NCBI RefSeq assembly: GCF_027257845.1
Contig: NZ_JAPVOT010000006.1
Location: 62,001 to 126,000, forward strand
Direction of reading: 5' to 3'
Source of the DNA: Alteromonas sp. BMJM2
Lineage (GTDB): Bacteria > Pseudomonadota > Gammaproteobacteria > Enterobacterales > Alteromonadaceae
Length of the DNA stretch: 64,000 nucleotides
Shown: one piece after another, positions 28,961-38,010 of the stretch
Layout of the letters: every line of letters starts with the position of its first letter
Numbering within the stretch: position 1 is the stretch's first letter
Program-made: the position numbers and the translations under genes
Notes under the pieces: model-generated
Databases searched by the model: none
What the model saw: the letters and a program-made list of their open reading frames with translations, nothing else
What the model was told of the DNA's origin: nothing

Positions 28961-31557
28961 ACTCATTGCTCACGCGGCAGCTAAGAAAAGCATTCGGATT
29001 GAAAAGCAACGAACAGCTTGAGCAATGGCTATCGTCTTTAGATGACACACAAACCAGTGAAATGTCTCAACATGCGTTACAACGGGGGTTAAAACACCTT
29101 ATCAAGCGGGTAGACGATTCTTATCAGTTTCACGAGCGTGATATCACGCTGCGCGAGCGCAGTCTAGAACTTAGCTCTAAAGAACTTTTTGCCGCAAACG
29201 AACAAATACGCAATGAGCTAGTGGTGCAACAGAAAGTAGTGGATACACTGCGCTCTTCTGTGAACTTGCTATTAGTCGATCAGAACAAGCCTCCTATCAA
29301 AGATAATCTTGCCAACATTTCCACGCTATCAGAAATGATGCTTGAACTGACGAATGAACAAAAAGCAGTGGAAAGAAAGGTACAGCGCGCACTGGACGAT
29401 GCAGAAAGTGCAAATAAGGCAAAAAGTGAATTTTTAGCCACTATCAGCCATGAAATAAGAACGCCTATGAATGCCGTCATTGGCCTCACTCATTTGGCAC
29501 TCGATACTGAAGATGCAGAACACAAACAGGCATATATAGAAAAGGTAAAAAAGAATGCGGCCTACTTGCTCGACCTTATCAACAATATTTTAGATTTATC
29601 AAAGGTGGAAGCAGGCAAAATTGACGTTGCAAATGACACTTTTTCACTGACCGATACAATAGAAAAATTGGCTCATGTGTTCCAGATAAAGGCGAGCGAA
29701 AAACACCTTCAATTGCTGTTTGATATACGCATAGACCCACACCAGCCGTTTAGAGGAGACAGTGAGAAGATTTATCAGGTGTTGCTCAACCTATTAAGTA
29801 ATGCAGTGAAGTTCACTTCCACCGGCACTATTATTATGACCATATCAGCACGGGCCAAAGATGTGTTTTTCAGCGTAGCTGATACCGGCATGGGAATTAA
29901 CGAAAATAGTAAGGCTAAGCTGTTTGACGCCTTTGTACAGGCCGACACGTCTATTTCGCGAAAATTTGGAGGCACAGGGTTAGGGCTTACTATCTGCAAA
30001 AGTCTTGTAGAGCACATGGGCGGCCAGCTAGATTTTACCAGCGAAGAAGGAACAGGTAGCGAGTTCTATTTTTCTTTACCTATTATCAAAGATACTATTA
30101 CTTCATCCATTGCCACTGACCAAGCATCTATAGCTAATTCAAGTTTGGCTCCAGATCTAGCTTCAGACCTCGCCTCAAAAGCATACCCTAAAAAAGTGTT
30201 ATGCATCAAAAGCTGCCCGACTGTTGCTCAAGGATGCGAAATTTTTAAACAGACGCTGCACCGACTGCACATCGATTGTGAAATTATAGACAGTACCCAA
30301 GATACACTTCCAGATAGTGCAGATACATCGGTGATTTTTTTACCTGACGGCAATGAAGCATGGCAACGCTTTATCACTCAATTGAAAATGGGTGAGTTTA
30401 CACACCTCAACTTATGCACAGTTATAAGCTCTCGTGCAAAAGTGAACGTAAAGAACAAGCTCAAAAACGCTCATGTTGAAGACATTGATGTCATTGAACT
30501 CCCCTTTACCGATTTAGACCTCCTAGCGACTTTTTCTCCATCAAATGATCATAAAATAAACCTTCATCACGACGGTCTGGAAACCAACAAGTGGCGTAAA
30601 AGGCGTCTTACCGGCAAACATGTTCTTATTGTTGACGATGACACTATAAGCATTGAAATAAGTCAGCAAATACTGCGAAACATGGGTATGAAGGTAACCT
30701 CTGCATTAACCGGAGAACAAGCTCTCGCTGTGTGTGATGAGAGTGACTTCGATGCCATACTGTTAGATTGCCACTTACCTGATATTCCGGGACAAGAGGT
30801 TGCTAATAGGCTTTCTATGAAGGATGCGTGGTCGGCTCCCATTATTGCACTGAGTACCGATGAATCCGTAGCTGCAAGAGAAAAAGCCTTCGAATCTGGA
30901 ATGTGCCAATACCTGGTGAAGCCCGCTATTGCAGATTTTATTATTCATGCCATCGATAAACATATTCACTCAGGTTACACAGATATTAAAGCACCGCCCG
31001 CTGACAATGCTTTTTTAGCATCGTTAAATAGTTTTTATAACGCGTATAAGCATCCTTCCATAATAACGACGTTGCTCGATATCGCTGAGAGTTCAGAAAA
31101 TACCATTCCTGCGGGCTCGCCGCTAATAAGCCAAATACTAGATGATACAAAACGAATCGGTGCTTTTTCGCTACATCGTTACTTAATTGAGCTACTCAAT
31201 AAACACTTTGAGTCGCAAGAAGGTATCAAGCATGCCATTGTCACCCTATCTCAACACCTCGACGCCACCCTTCGTCTTATCGTCCATACCCTTGAAGTTG
31301 AGGCAGCGGTTCCAACGGTAACTTCATCACAAGAAGCAAAGCAGCCACTGATAGAGAGTATTCAAGAGCTCGTGCTGCTATTGGAATCATTTGACGCTCA
31401 AGCAATAACGCAAATTGAAGACATACGCAGAGAGTACCGCGATAGTCAATACCTCGATTATATCGACAATATACAGCAGCTTTGCTCTGTGTACGATTTT
31501 GAAAACGCACTTAAATTTTCAAATGAACTATTGGAAATACTAAATAATGAGAAGTAA
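28957..31557 (+). CDS. Hybrid histidine kinase, NahK-like partner of FIST sensor
   Basis: A soluble 866-residue kinase with no transmembrane segment. Order: N-terminal region and coiled coil (about 45-150), HisKA with phospho-acceptor His165 (TISHEIRTPMNA), HATPase_c (about 265-385), a degenerate receiver-like segment (about 410-535) lacking the usual acidic pocket, a true receiver with Asp604 (ILLDCHLPD), and a helical tail (about 690-866) without a clear Hpt motif. Lack of its own sensor domain fits control by the FIST protein encoded just upstream (overlap ATGA-type). It should pass phosphate to the HD-GYP regulator downstream. Confidence 0.9.
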   Translation: MNSLLTRQLRKAFGLKSNEQLEQWLSSLDDTQTSEMSQHALQRGLKHLIKRVDDSYQFHERDITLRERSLELSSKELFAANEQIRNELVVQQKVVDTLRSSVNLLLVDQNKPPIKDNLANISTLSEMMLELTNEQKAVERKVQRALDDAESANKAKSEFLATISHEIRTPMNAVIGLTHLALDTEDAEHKQAYIEKVKKNAAYLLDLINNILDLSKVEAGKIDVANDTFSLTDTIEKLAHVFQIKASEKHLQLLFDIRIDPHQPFRGDSEKIYQVLLNLLSNAVKFTSTGTIIMTISARAKDVFFSVADTGMGINENSKAKLFDAFVQADTSISRKFGGTGLGLTICKSLVEHMGGQLDFTSEEGTGSEFYFSLPIIKDTITSSIATDQASIANSSLAPDLASDLASKAYPKKVLCIKSCPTVAQGCEIFKQTLHRLHIDCEIIDSTQDTLPDSADTSVIFLPDGNEAWQRFITQLKMGEFTHLNLCTVISSRAKVNVKNKLKNAHVEDIDVIELPFTDLDLLATFSPSNDHKINLHHDGLETNKWRKRRLTGKHVLIVDDDTISIEISQQILRNMGMKVTSALTGEQALAVCDESDFDAILLDCHLPDIPGQEVANRLSMKDAWSAPIIALSTDESVAAREKAFESGMCQYLVKPAIADFIIHAIDKHIHSGYTDIKAPPADNAFLASLNSFYNAYKHPSIITTLLDIAESSENTIPAGSPLISQILDDTKRIGAFSLHRYLIELLNKHFESQEGIKHAIVTLSQHLDATLRLIVHTLEVEAAVPTVTSSQEAKQPLIESIQELVLLLESFDAQAITQIEDIRREYRDSQYLDYIDNIQQLCSVYDFENALKFSNELLEILNNEK

Positions 31558-32641
31558 TTTGCAGGTAACCAAAAAGCAATTTAGCGTACTGGTGGTTGAC
31601 GACGAGCCTGCGAATATAGATTTACTGAGCGGGATTTTGGGTCCTTTTTACGATATAAAAGTGGCTCCATCAGGGAAGATTGCACTAAAAATTGTACAAA
31701 AATACACGCCAGATCTTATTTTACTTGATGTCATGATGCCTGAAATGGATGGTTTCGAGGTGTGTCGAAGACTTAAATCAGATAAGCGATTATTAGACAT
31801 ACCCGTTATTTTTGTCACGGCTCTGATTCAAGCGGCTGATGAAGAAAGAGGCTTCGCATTAGGCGCAATCGATTATATTACTAAACCCGTTTCGCCCAGT
31901 ATCACCCTAGCCAGAGTAAAGACGCATATCTCCCTCGCCCATCAAATGCGAACGACAGAAGAACTCGTAAAACAACGTACTGCTGACTTACAGCTTAGTC
32001 AACAAAGCGCTATTACTATGCTTGCCGCTGCGGGACATTACAACGATAACGACACAGGCCATCATATATGGCGCATGGCCGCGTACAGTAAATGTCTAGC
32101 GCTAGCCAGTGGATGGGACTATGACAGTGCAAACCTGCTCGCTCAGGCCGCGCCCATGCACGATACAGGAAAAATCGGCATTCCCGATAACATATTAAAG
32201 GCGCCTAGAAAGCTTCACATCGATGAAATGAGCATCATGAAAACCCATGCTGCAATAGGTCATAAAATACTGTCCCGAAGTAAGACTCCACTGTTTGATA
32301 TGGCCGCTGAAATTGCGTTGTGTCACCATGAAAAATGGGACGGCTCGGGTTACCCAAATGGTCTTGAAGGAAACGACATTCCACTTAGCGCAAGGATAGT
32401 CGCTATTGCTGATGTGTTTGATGCACTTACCATGAAGCGTCCCTACAAGAAGGCTTGGGCGAATGAAGAAGCATTTGATTATATTCTTAAAGAGTCCGGT
32501 AAACACTTCGACCCCAACTTGGTAGACGTATTTTTGGATATACAAGAAGACCTACTCAAAACCAAAACCTATTGGAACAGTCTTGAAGCCCGAGGCATAA
32601 TGCCGTCGGTCGCTAGTTTCATACCCGACGAACAATACTAA
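31547..32641 (+). CDS. Response regulator with HD-GYP c-di-GMP phosphodiesterase output (RpfG-like)
   Basis: A 364-residue regulator: receiver (about 12-125) with phospho-acceptor Asp61 (LLDVMMPEMDG), a short coiled coil, and an HD-GYP domain with His205-Asp206 (APMHDTGKIG), HHEKWDGSGYP containing G268-Y269-P270, and IADVFDALT. All residues needed for metal binding and c-di-GMP hydrolysis appear present. It overlaps the kinase gene by 11 bases, so the two are coupled. The predicted output of the operon is lower c-di-GMP, affecting biofilm or motility. Confidence 0.93.
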   Translation: MRSNLQVTKKQFSVLVVDDEPANIDLLSGILGPFYDIKVAPSGKIALKIVQKYTPDLILLDVMMPEMDGFEVCRRLKSDKRLLDIPVIFVTALIQAADEERGFALGAIDYITKPVSPSITLARVKTHISLAHQMRTTEELVKQRTADLQLSQQSAITMLAAAGHYNDNDTGHHIWRMAAYSKCLALASGWDYDSANLLAQAAPMHDTGKIGIPDNILKAPRKLHIDEMSIMKTHAAIGHKILSRSKTPLFDMAAEIALCHHEKWDGSGYPNGLEGNDIPLSARIVAIADVFDALTMKRPYKKAWANEEAFDYILKESGKHFDPNLVDVFLDIQEDLLKTKTYWNSLEARGIMPSVASFIPDEQY

Positions 32642-32660
32642 TACCAGTCCACCACAAAAT

Positions 32661-32699
32661 AAAAAGACCACAAAGCAGTGTCTGCTTTGTGGTCTTTTT
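32661..32699. terminator. Strong bidirectional terminator
   Basis: An 18-base perfect stem starting AAAAAGACCACAAAGCAG (32661-32678) pairs with 32682-32699 across a three-base TGT loop. A-run and T-run flanks make it work in both directions. It separates the convergent FIST operon and the TonB operon. Confidence 0.92.
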
Positions 32700-32769
32700 C
32701 AGTGTTTTAATAAGTAGCTAGAAACGATTACAGTTAGCGTACATTGGTCTAGCTAGTGCCTTGGTCAAT

Positions 32770-34119
32770 CTAGCTTGCACCTAACTCTTCAGCAAGGCGC
32801 TCTGCCTGATTCTTTTCACCTTGCACAAAAGACTTCCATTGCTGCGCCATAGCGCGGCTCTTCTGGTGTTTTTCTGCCTCTGCAAGCTGATTCAACGCCA
32901 ATGCATACTGTTTTTTGTTAAACAGCGCCATGCCCTTTACCAAATACACAAGGCCTGGGTTTCTCAAATCGCCCTTTTCAATGGCTCTATCAACAGCATT
33001 AATAGCATCATCCCAGCGCTCTTCGTTGAGCAATATCTGCGCAAGTTGTGCATCAAGCTCGCCATCGTCAGCCAAATTAGCGGCCTGCATCATGACTGGA
33101 ATGGCTTTGTCTTGCTCTTTGGCTAGTGACCAGCTTTGACCTAAGAACTTTAAATTACGCAAGTTCTTCTCTAGCACGCCGTCATTCATAGCTTGTTCCA
33201 TCAGCTTCGCACCTTTATACGGTGCCCTGTGATAGTAATAAAGCTGTGCCATATTAAATATGTCGGCAGAGGACTCTACAAAACCACGCTGATAGGCAGT
33301 TTCCATAATAGCTAACTGCTTTCGCTCTTCGCCAAGCTCGCCGAACATACCGGCTAACTGGATCCAATATTTAGGCTCATCGAACAGCTTTACCAATTTA
33401 ACCAGTACGTCTTTCACCTTTTCAGGCTGCTTTAACTCATAAAACACAGCGCGCTGAAGGATCAACCAAGATTCATCAGGTAACATCCCCTCAGCTTCGT
33501 GGTCGACAACGGCCTGAGTAATCCAGTCTGCCGCAAGTTCGTATTGTTTATTTTGATAATACGCTTGGGCCTTAATCACTTTGTTCTTTGGTGGAACTGG
33601 GCCTGAGTTGAGCGACTCCCAACGTTCTATGTACTTAATAGTATCGTCGTAATTACTCTGCATCAGATTAAGCTGTGCCAAACTGAAAAGCGTCGTCATT
33701 TCAAACTTTTCAGGAATAGGCTGCTGTTCTACTACTTTTGCAAAAGATGCCAGCGCTTTGTCGTAGTCTTCATTGTTGTAATAAATGAAGCCGAAAAAGT
33801 TGTACATCATCGCTTTTTCGTATGAATTCATTGAATCAGACTTGTCTTCTACCTCTTTTAAGATAGCAATAGCTTCATCAACGTTACCCGCTTCATCCGC
33901 TGCCGTTTGCGCGCGCGATAGTTGCTCGTATACCTTACCTCGCAGCGTAGGTACGCGGCGTGTTTTCTTTTCGCTGGCTTTTTGCTCTTGAGCGTGTGCG
34001 TCGGTTGCAACAAACATACTTGGTGCAGATACCGCAACTACAGTAAATGTAAATACTGCAGCGCTAAGCAGCATGCTTGGCAAAATACTCGATAAAGGCC
34101 TAGCCTGTTTCTTCATCAT
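32770..34119 (-). CDS. TPR-repeat protein of TonB2-type complex
   Basis: A 449-residue exported protein (signal peptide followed by DAHAQEQKA) that consists almost wholly of helical TPR-like repeats (for example AKVVEQQPIPEKFEMTTLF, YDDTIKYIERWESLN). It is the last gene of the DUF3450-ttpC-exbB-exbD-tonB-TPR operon, six bases after tonB. TPR proteins occur at this position in Vibrio/Shewanella/Alteromonas TonB2 loci and probably scaffold the periplasmic side; the precise role is unsettled. Tandem ATG codons at 34119 and 34116. Confidence 0.85.
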   Translation of the reverse strand: MMKKQARPLSSILPSMLLSAAVFTFTVVAVSAPSMFVATDAHAQEQKASEKKTRRVPTLRGKVYEQLSRAQTAADEAGNVDEAIAILKEVEDKSDSMNSYEKAMMYNFFGFIYYNNEDYDKALASFAKVVEQQPIPEKFEMTTLFSLAQLNLMQSNYDDTIKYIERWESLNSGPVPPKNKVIKAQAYYQNKQYELAADWITQAVVDHEAEGMLPDESWLILQRAVFYELKQPEKVKDVLVKLVKLFDEPKYWIQLAGMFGELGEERKQLAIMETAYQRGFVESSADIFNMAQLYYYHRAPYKGAKLMEQAMNDGVLEKNLRNLKFLGQSWSLAKEQDKAIPVMMQAANLADDGELDAQLAQILLNEERWDDAINAVDRAIEKGDLRNPGLVYLVKGMALFNKKQYALALNQLAEAEKHQKSRAMAQQWKSFVQGEKNQAERLAEELGAS

Positions 34120-34125
34120 GTTCTG

Positions 34126-34734
34126 CTACCCGTCAATTTGGAACGAAATGCGGTTTTGAATACCGGATACTTCGGTCGCTTCGCCATTTACCACTCGAGG
34201 TTTGTATTTGAACTTCATTGCAGCGTCGATAGCCGCTTGCTCGAAAATACCCTCTGGATTAGCTTCAACTACTATTGGGTTGCGCACTGCACCTTGCTTA
34301 GTCACAGTGAACTCAACAATTACAAACCCTTCAATACCACGTTGCAATGCGCGGCGTGGATATACTGGGGCTACTTTAACAATAGGTAAGTATTCGCCAT
34401 CACCCGACTCAAGCGCGAGTCCGCCGTCTAAAGAAATATCATCGCCAACATCTGCGCCAAAATCCATTGAAGAACCTTCGGCATTTGGTGTAGGTGAATC
34501 CATTTGCGGCTGCTGCATCTGTGGCGGCGGCTGCTCAGGCTTTGGTGGCTTCTTAGGCTTGCGATCTTTTTTCTCGACCTGCTCATCCTGCTTAACCCTT
34601 ACAAAGTCAAGCACGCTTCCCTGAGGCGGCTCAGTTAGTGCGCTGCCACCCATCTTGATCAATGACTGCATCAAGAAGAACAGGCCTAACGTGATCGCAA
34701 GGGAAATTACAAATGCGATTATATATCGTGGCAT
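34126..34734 (-). CDS. tonB: TonB family energy transducer (TonB2-like)
   Basis: Links the inner-membrane ExbB/ExbD motor to outer-membrane receptors. A 202-residue protein: N-terminal transmembrane anchor (about 4-27), proline/lysine-rich spacer (KPKKPPKPEQPPPQ), and C-terminal TonB domain (about 115-202) with PVYPRRALQRGIEGFVIVEF. It is short with a reduced spacer, as in TonB2 proteins. Gene order and four-base spacing to exbD indicate one operon dedicated to the nearby receptor. Confidence 0.93.
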   Translation of the reverse strand: MPRYIIAFVISLAITLGLFFLMQSLIKMGGSALTEPPQGSVLDFVRVKQDEQVEKKDRKPKKPPKPEQPPPQMQQPQMDSPTPNAEGSSMDFGADVGDDISLDGGLALESGDGEYLPIVKVAPVYPRRALQRGIEGFVIVEFTVTKQGAVRNPIVVEANPEGIFEQAAIDAAMKFKYKPRVVNGEATEVSGIQNRISFQIDG

Positions 34735-34737
34735 GAT

Positions 34738-35145
34738 TTATGGCTCTTGAGCTGCAATCGAAACGTCATACACACCTGCAGCACGGGAGGCATCCATCAC
34801 TTTAATAAGGGTCTCAGTTGTCGATTCTTTATCTGCTTGAATCACAACCGTACCCTGAGGATTTTCTGCGTGCAAGCGCTCGATATTTGCCTGAACGGCA
34901 CGAACATCGATGCGGCGTTTGTTAATCCAAATTTCACCTTTATCTGAAATGGCGATAAGGATGTTCGCGCGATCCTTTTTAACAGCCGTTGCTGCTTCAG
35001 GACGGTTTACATCGATACCCGCTTCTTTCACAAACGATGCAGTCACGATAAAGAAAATCAACATGATAAATACGACGTCCAACATGGGCGTCATGTCGAT
35101 GGTTGCTTCTTCTTCATCGACCAAATTTTGAAAGTGCTGCTTCAT
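34738..35145 (-). CDS. exbD: Biopolymer transport protein ExbD
   Basis: A 135-residue motor subunit with one transmembrane helix (about 22-42) holding the proton-pathway aspartate D23 in TPMLDVVFIMLIFFIV. A periplasmic domain ending in the ExbD/TolR fold follows (VVIQADKEST, VMDASRAAGV). It works with ExbB to drive TonB. Located between exbB and tonB. Confidence 0.95.
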   Translation of the reverse strand: MKQHFQNLVDEEEATIDMTPMLDVVFIMLIFFIVTASFVKEAGIDVNRPEAATAVKKDRANILIAISDKGEIWINKRRIDVRAVQANIERLHAENPQGTVVIQADKESTTETLIKVMDASRAAGVYDVSIAAQEP

Positions 35146-35176
35146 AATAAATACCTTACCTTAATGCGACGTCGCA

Positions 35177-35695
35177 TTAACGTTGAATAATCAATGCATC
35201 CTCAAGATGCGTGCGTTCAGACTTCACCATACGATTTAACCAGGTAGCAGCGAAGACACCAGACAGTGCCCCAACCATTCCTGCCATAGTAGGAATAGTC
35301 GCTTTCGATACGCCTGAGGCCATAGAACGGGCGTTGCCCGAACCAGAGATAGCCATAACGTCGAATACTTCTATCATACCGGTTACTGTACCCATCAAAC
35401 CCAACAGCGGACAAAGCGCTACAAGTGCCTGAATAATTGGGATACTGCCATTTAGCCGTATAGTTAACTGCGAAATCGTTTTCTGACGTACTTGCTCAGC
35501 AAACCAAGAGGAGCGATCGTTTCGTGCTTTCCACATCGCGACCGCATCTTTTTTTGCTTGCTTGTGCCAAACCAACAGATACATTGCACGCTCGAGGATC
35601 AAAAGCCACATAACGAATATCAGCAGACCGATGACTAGGAGAACCTGGCCACCTGTTTCTGTGAAATCGCGAATTGCTTCTAGAAACTCGATCAT
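35177..35695 (-). CDS. exbB: MotA/TolQ/ExbB proton channel protein (ExbB)
   Basis: A 172-residue compact ExbB with three transmembrane helices (about 14-32, 88-110, 125-150) and the family motifs PLLGLMGTVTGMIEVFDVMA and ATIPTMAGMVGAL. Forms the proton channel with ExbD. It is one of two ExbB paralogues in this operon; the longer, TtpC-like one is just upstream, three bases away. A GAGG precedes the ATG. Confidence 0.93.
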   Translation of the reverse strand: MIEFLEAIRDFTETGGQVLLVIGLLIFVMWLLILERAMYLLVWHKQAKKDAVAMWKARNDRSSWFAEQVRQKTISQLTIRLNGSIPIIQALVALCPLLGLMGTVTGMIEVFDVMAISGSGNARSMASGVSKATIPTMAGMVGALSGVFAATWLNRMVKSERTHLEDALIIQR

Positions 35696-35697
35696 AA

Positions 35698-37068
35698 TTA
35701 GCCTCGCTCAGAACGCTCTGCGATAACGCCAGATGCTTGTTCTTGAAGAATGTACACAATGTTTTTAGAACGTGTGTTAAGCATTGCGTAAAGCAATGTC
35801 ATCGGAATCGCTACCACAAGACCAAGAACCGTTGTGACAAGTGCCGTTGAAATACCGCCAGCCATCAGTTTCGGGTCACCTGTACCAAATAAGGTAATTG
35901 CTTGGAAGGTATTAATCATACCCGTTACCGTACCGAGTAGACCCATCAGAGGCGCTACTACCGAGATAATCTTGATAATAGTAAGGTTGCGACCTAACTT
36001 AGGTACTTCACCTAAAATTGCTTCAGTAAGATGCAGCTCTAGCGCTTCAACATCGGCGTTAGGATGATCGTCACGTACTTTAAGAACGCGACCCAGTGGG
36101 TTATTAGTTTTCACTTCTTTGCTCTTAAGCTGCTTGTTCACTTTCATGCGAATAAGAGAAAGAGACACCAAACGCTCTAAGGCAAGTAGAAGGCCAATTG
36201 CACCAACCACTAGAATGATGTATCCAACCGGACCACCCTGCTCCACACGCTCTTTCATGTTAGGCGCTTGAACAAGAAGACCAAGGATAGAACCACCCGT
36301 TGGGTCAATACCAAACTGCACTAGCTCGCCACTTGATGCTTGAAGCTCTGCCGCTGAATCGTTGTAACGGTCGGCTGGCTGACGAATAAGTTCTGATACT
36401 GTGCCAGTGACACCGTTGTAATCTAGGTATTTACCGTCTGATATCAAGGCAAATGGACCTACGCGAACTACAGGCTTATTCACTTTCTCACCACCGGCTT
36501 CAACAACGTCGGTTGTGAAGGTAGTGACTTTGCCAGATTCCGTCATTTCACGCTGCATCTCAAACCATACGCGCTCAATCTCTTCAATTGATGCGAGTTT
36601 TGAGCTTGAGCCCATGTCCTGCGCCATCTTGTCTAAGAAGTCAGAGCGACCTGGGATTTGCGCTGAAATAACAGAGTTATAAAATTTATTCTTAGTATCG
36701 CCAGCAATTTGCTGTAATACACCGAACAACTCTTTAAGCGAACCAAGACGAGTGTCTAGCGCACCGTTAAGGTCTGCCAATTTAAACTCATTTTCTTCAA
36801 ACTGTGTTTCAAGTTGCTCTGATTGCACTAACATTTGGTCGCGTTTTTCACGGGTTTCGCGAAGAATACGGTCTTGCTCTGCACGTTGCGCTTGGAAATC
36901 GCGCTCGCGCTGTTTGTTTTGCTGTGATTGTGCAAATTGGCCTTCTTCAAGCTGCTTTAGCAGGGCGTCTAGGTCCATTGCACGGTCACTTTGTGCCATT
37001 GCACCAGCGCTGATACTAAGGGCTACTAGACCAACAGCGATACGTTTTACTGTATTAAACATTCTCAT
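35698..37068 (-). CDS. TtpC-like long ExbB family protein
   Basis: A 456-residue protein: signal-peptide-like N terminus (LSISAGAMAQ), a long periplasmic coiled-coil region (about 30-115, QNKQRERDFQAQRAEQDRIL), a globular section, then a C-terminal MotA/TolQ/ExbB domain (about 265-450) with PLMGLLGTVTGMINTFQAI. In Vibrio, TtpC is the extra component needed by TonB2 systems. The frame is open to a TTG at 37071, but ATG 37068 with AGAGG five bases upstream is chosen. Confidence 0.9.
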   Translation of the reverse strand: MRMFNTVKRIAVGLVALSISAGAMAQSDRAMDLDALLKQLEEGQFAQSQQNKQRERDFQAQRAEQDRILRETREKRDQMLVQSEQLETQFEENEFKLADLNGALDTRLGSLKELFGVLQQIAGDTKNKFYNSVISAQIPGRSDFLDKMAQDMGSSSKLASIEEIERVWFEMQREMTESGKVTTFTTDVVEAGGEKVNKPVVRVGPFALISDGKYLDYNGVTGTVSELIRQPADRYNDSAAELQASSGELVQFGIDPTGGSILGLLVQAPNMKERVEQGGPVGYIILVVGAIGLLLALERLVSLSLIRMKVNKQLKSKEVKTNNPLGRVLKVRDDHPNADVEALELHLTEAILGEVPKLGRNLTIIKIISVVAPLMGLLGTVTGMINTFQAITLFGTGDPKLMAGGISTALVTTVLGLVVAIPMTLLYAMLNTRSKNIVYILQEQASGVIAERSERG

Positions 37069-37075
37069 CAACCTC

Positions 37076-37834
37076 TTAGTCTGTAATTGCTACTGGCAGC
37101 ATTAGCAAGTCTGGGGCAAGCTGTTTCTTCGCCATGCGCAGACCTTTTGTGATTTGTGTACGGTAGCTGCTATCAAGCTCTTCCCACTGACGGGTTTGCT
37201 TGTTCCACACGCCCTGCATGCTCGCGTCGCGTGTTTGATAAATAAGTGCCGTGCGACCAAGTCGTAAAAACTCTACGTCACGTTCTTGACCGTTAATTGA
37301 ATGAAGACCGCTGTATGACTCCATAGTGCGTCCGTAATCCATTTCAACTTGGAACGCTTCCATTACGCGACGGAATTTTTCAGACGCTGCAACATCCGCT
37401 CTATCCATCATCGCTCTTAAATCAGCAACGCGGTTAGCACGCTCTTCTGGAAGAAACGGCATGTCTAGCTCGATAAATTGAGCCAAGCCATCAATCATAC
37501 GCATCATTAGAGGCGTAATTTGGCGCTCAACAACAGACACTTCATCAATTGCGGCGTTCAAGTCATCCATTTCTTGGTTTTGACTGTTAATTTGCTTACG
37601 AAGCTGAGTGTTATAAACCTCAAGACCTTCGATTTCTTTCATTAACGTTTTGAACTGTTGAAGTTTGCTGTCAATCTGATCGGTAATACCGTTTATTTTT
37701 TCCTGCGATTTTGCCGCAGACTCATTAATTTTCGCTGCCTCATCGACAACGGGTTTTAAGACTTCATCGTCTTGTGCTAGTGCTGGTGTCGCTGAGAGCA
37801 GACCTGCAACAAGCAAAGCGTTGATAAGCTTCAT
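37076..37834 (-). CDS. DUF3450 periplasmic coiled-coil protein
   Basis: A 252-residue exported protein (signal peptide to ATPALAQ) with a coiled coil at about 30-110 and a C-terminal domain typical of DUF3450. DUF3450 genes almost always head TonB2-type operons of this exact order, so it is probably a structural partner of TtpC. It is the first gene of the operon and has a Pho-box-like site 76-94 bases before its ATG. No enzymatic motif. Confidence 0.88.
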   Translation of the reverse strand: MKLINALLVAGLLSATPALAQDDEVLKPVVDEAAKINESAAKSQEKINGITDQIDSKLQQFKTLMKEIEGLEVYNTQLRKQINSQNQEMDDLNAAIDEVSVVERQITPLMMRMIDGLAQFIELDMPFLPEERANRVADLRAMMDRADVAASEKFRRVMEAFQVEMDYGRTMESYSGLHSINGQERDVEFLRLGRTALIYQTRDASMQGVWNKQTRQWEELDSSYRTQITKGLRMAKKQLAPDLLMLPVAITD

Positions 37835-37909
37835 ACATTCAAACCTTTTAAGTTAAAAGAAATCGGATGTAACCGACTATAAGTTTCTGCGCGTAGGATA
37901 GGAGTTTTC

Positions 37910-37928
37910 TGTGACAGTTTTATTACGG
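37910..37928 (-). promoter_or_regulatory. Pho box upstream of TonB-complex operon
   Basis: On the minus strand the site reads CCGTAATAAAACTGTCACA, matching 17 of 19 positions of the E. coli PhoB consensus CTGTCATAWAWCTGTCACA, in the same orientation as the DUF3450-ttpC-exbB-exbD-tonB operon. A second half-site, CTGTCATAAAT, lies on the plus strand at 37931-37941. phoB and phoR are encoded in the same window. Confidence 0.72.
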
Positions 37929-37967
37929 AACTGTCATAAATAAACCGAAAATGTTATCTGTTACACA

Positions 37968-37996
37968 TAAAAAAGACCGCTGAAAAGCGGCCTTTG
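37968..37996 (-). terminator. Terminator after TonB-dependent receptor gene
   Basis: On the minus strand AAAGGCCGCT, loop TTTC, AGCGGTCTTT followed by a T-run. It begins about 15 bases after the receptor stop codon and precedes the DUF3450 operon promoter, so the receptor and the motor operon are separate transcription units. Confidence 0.82.
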
Positions 37997-38010
37997 TATT
38001 AGATTAAATT

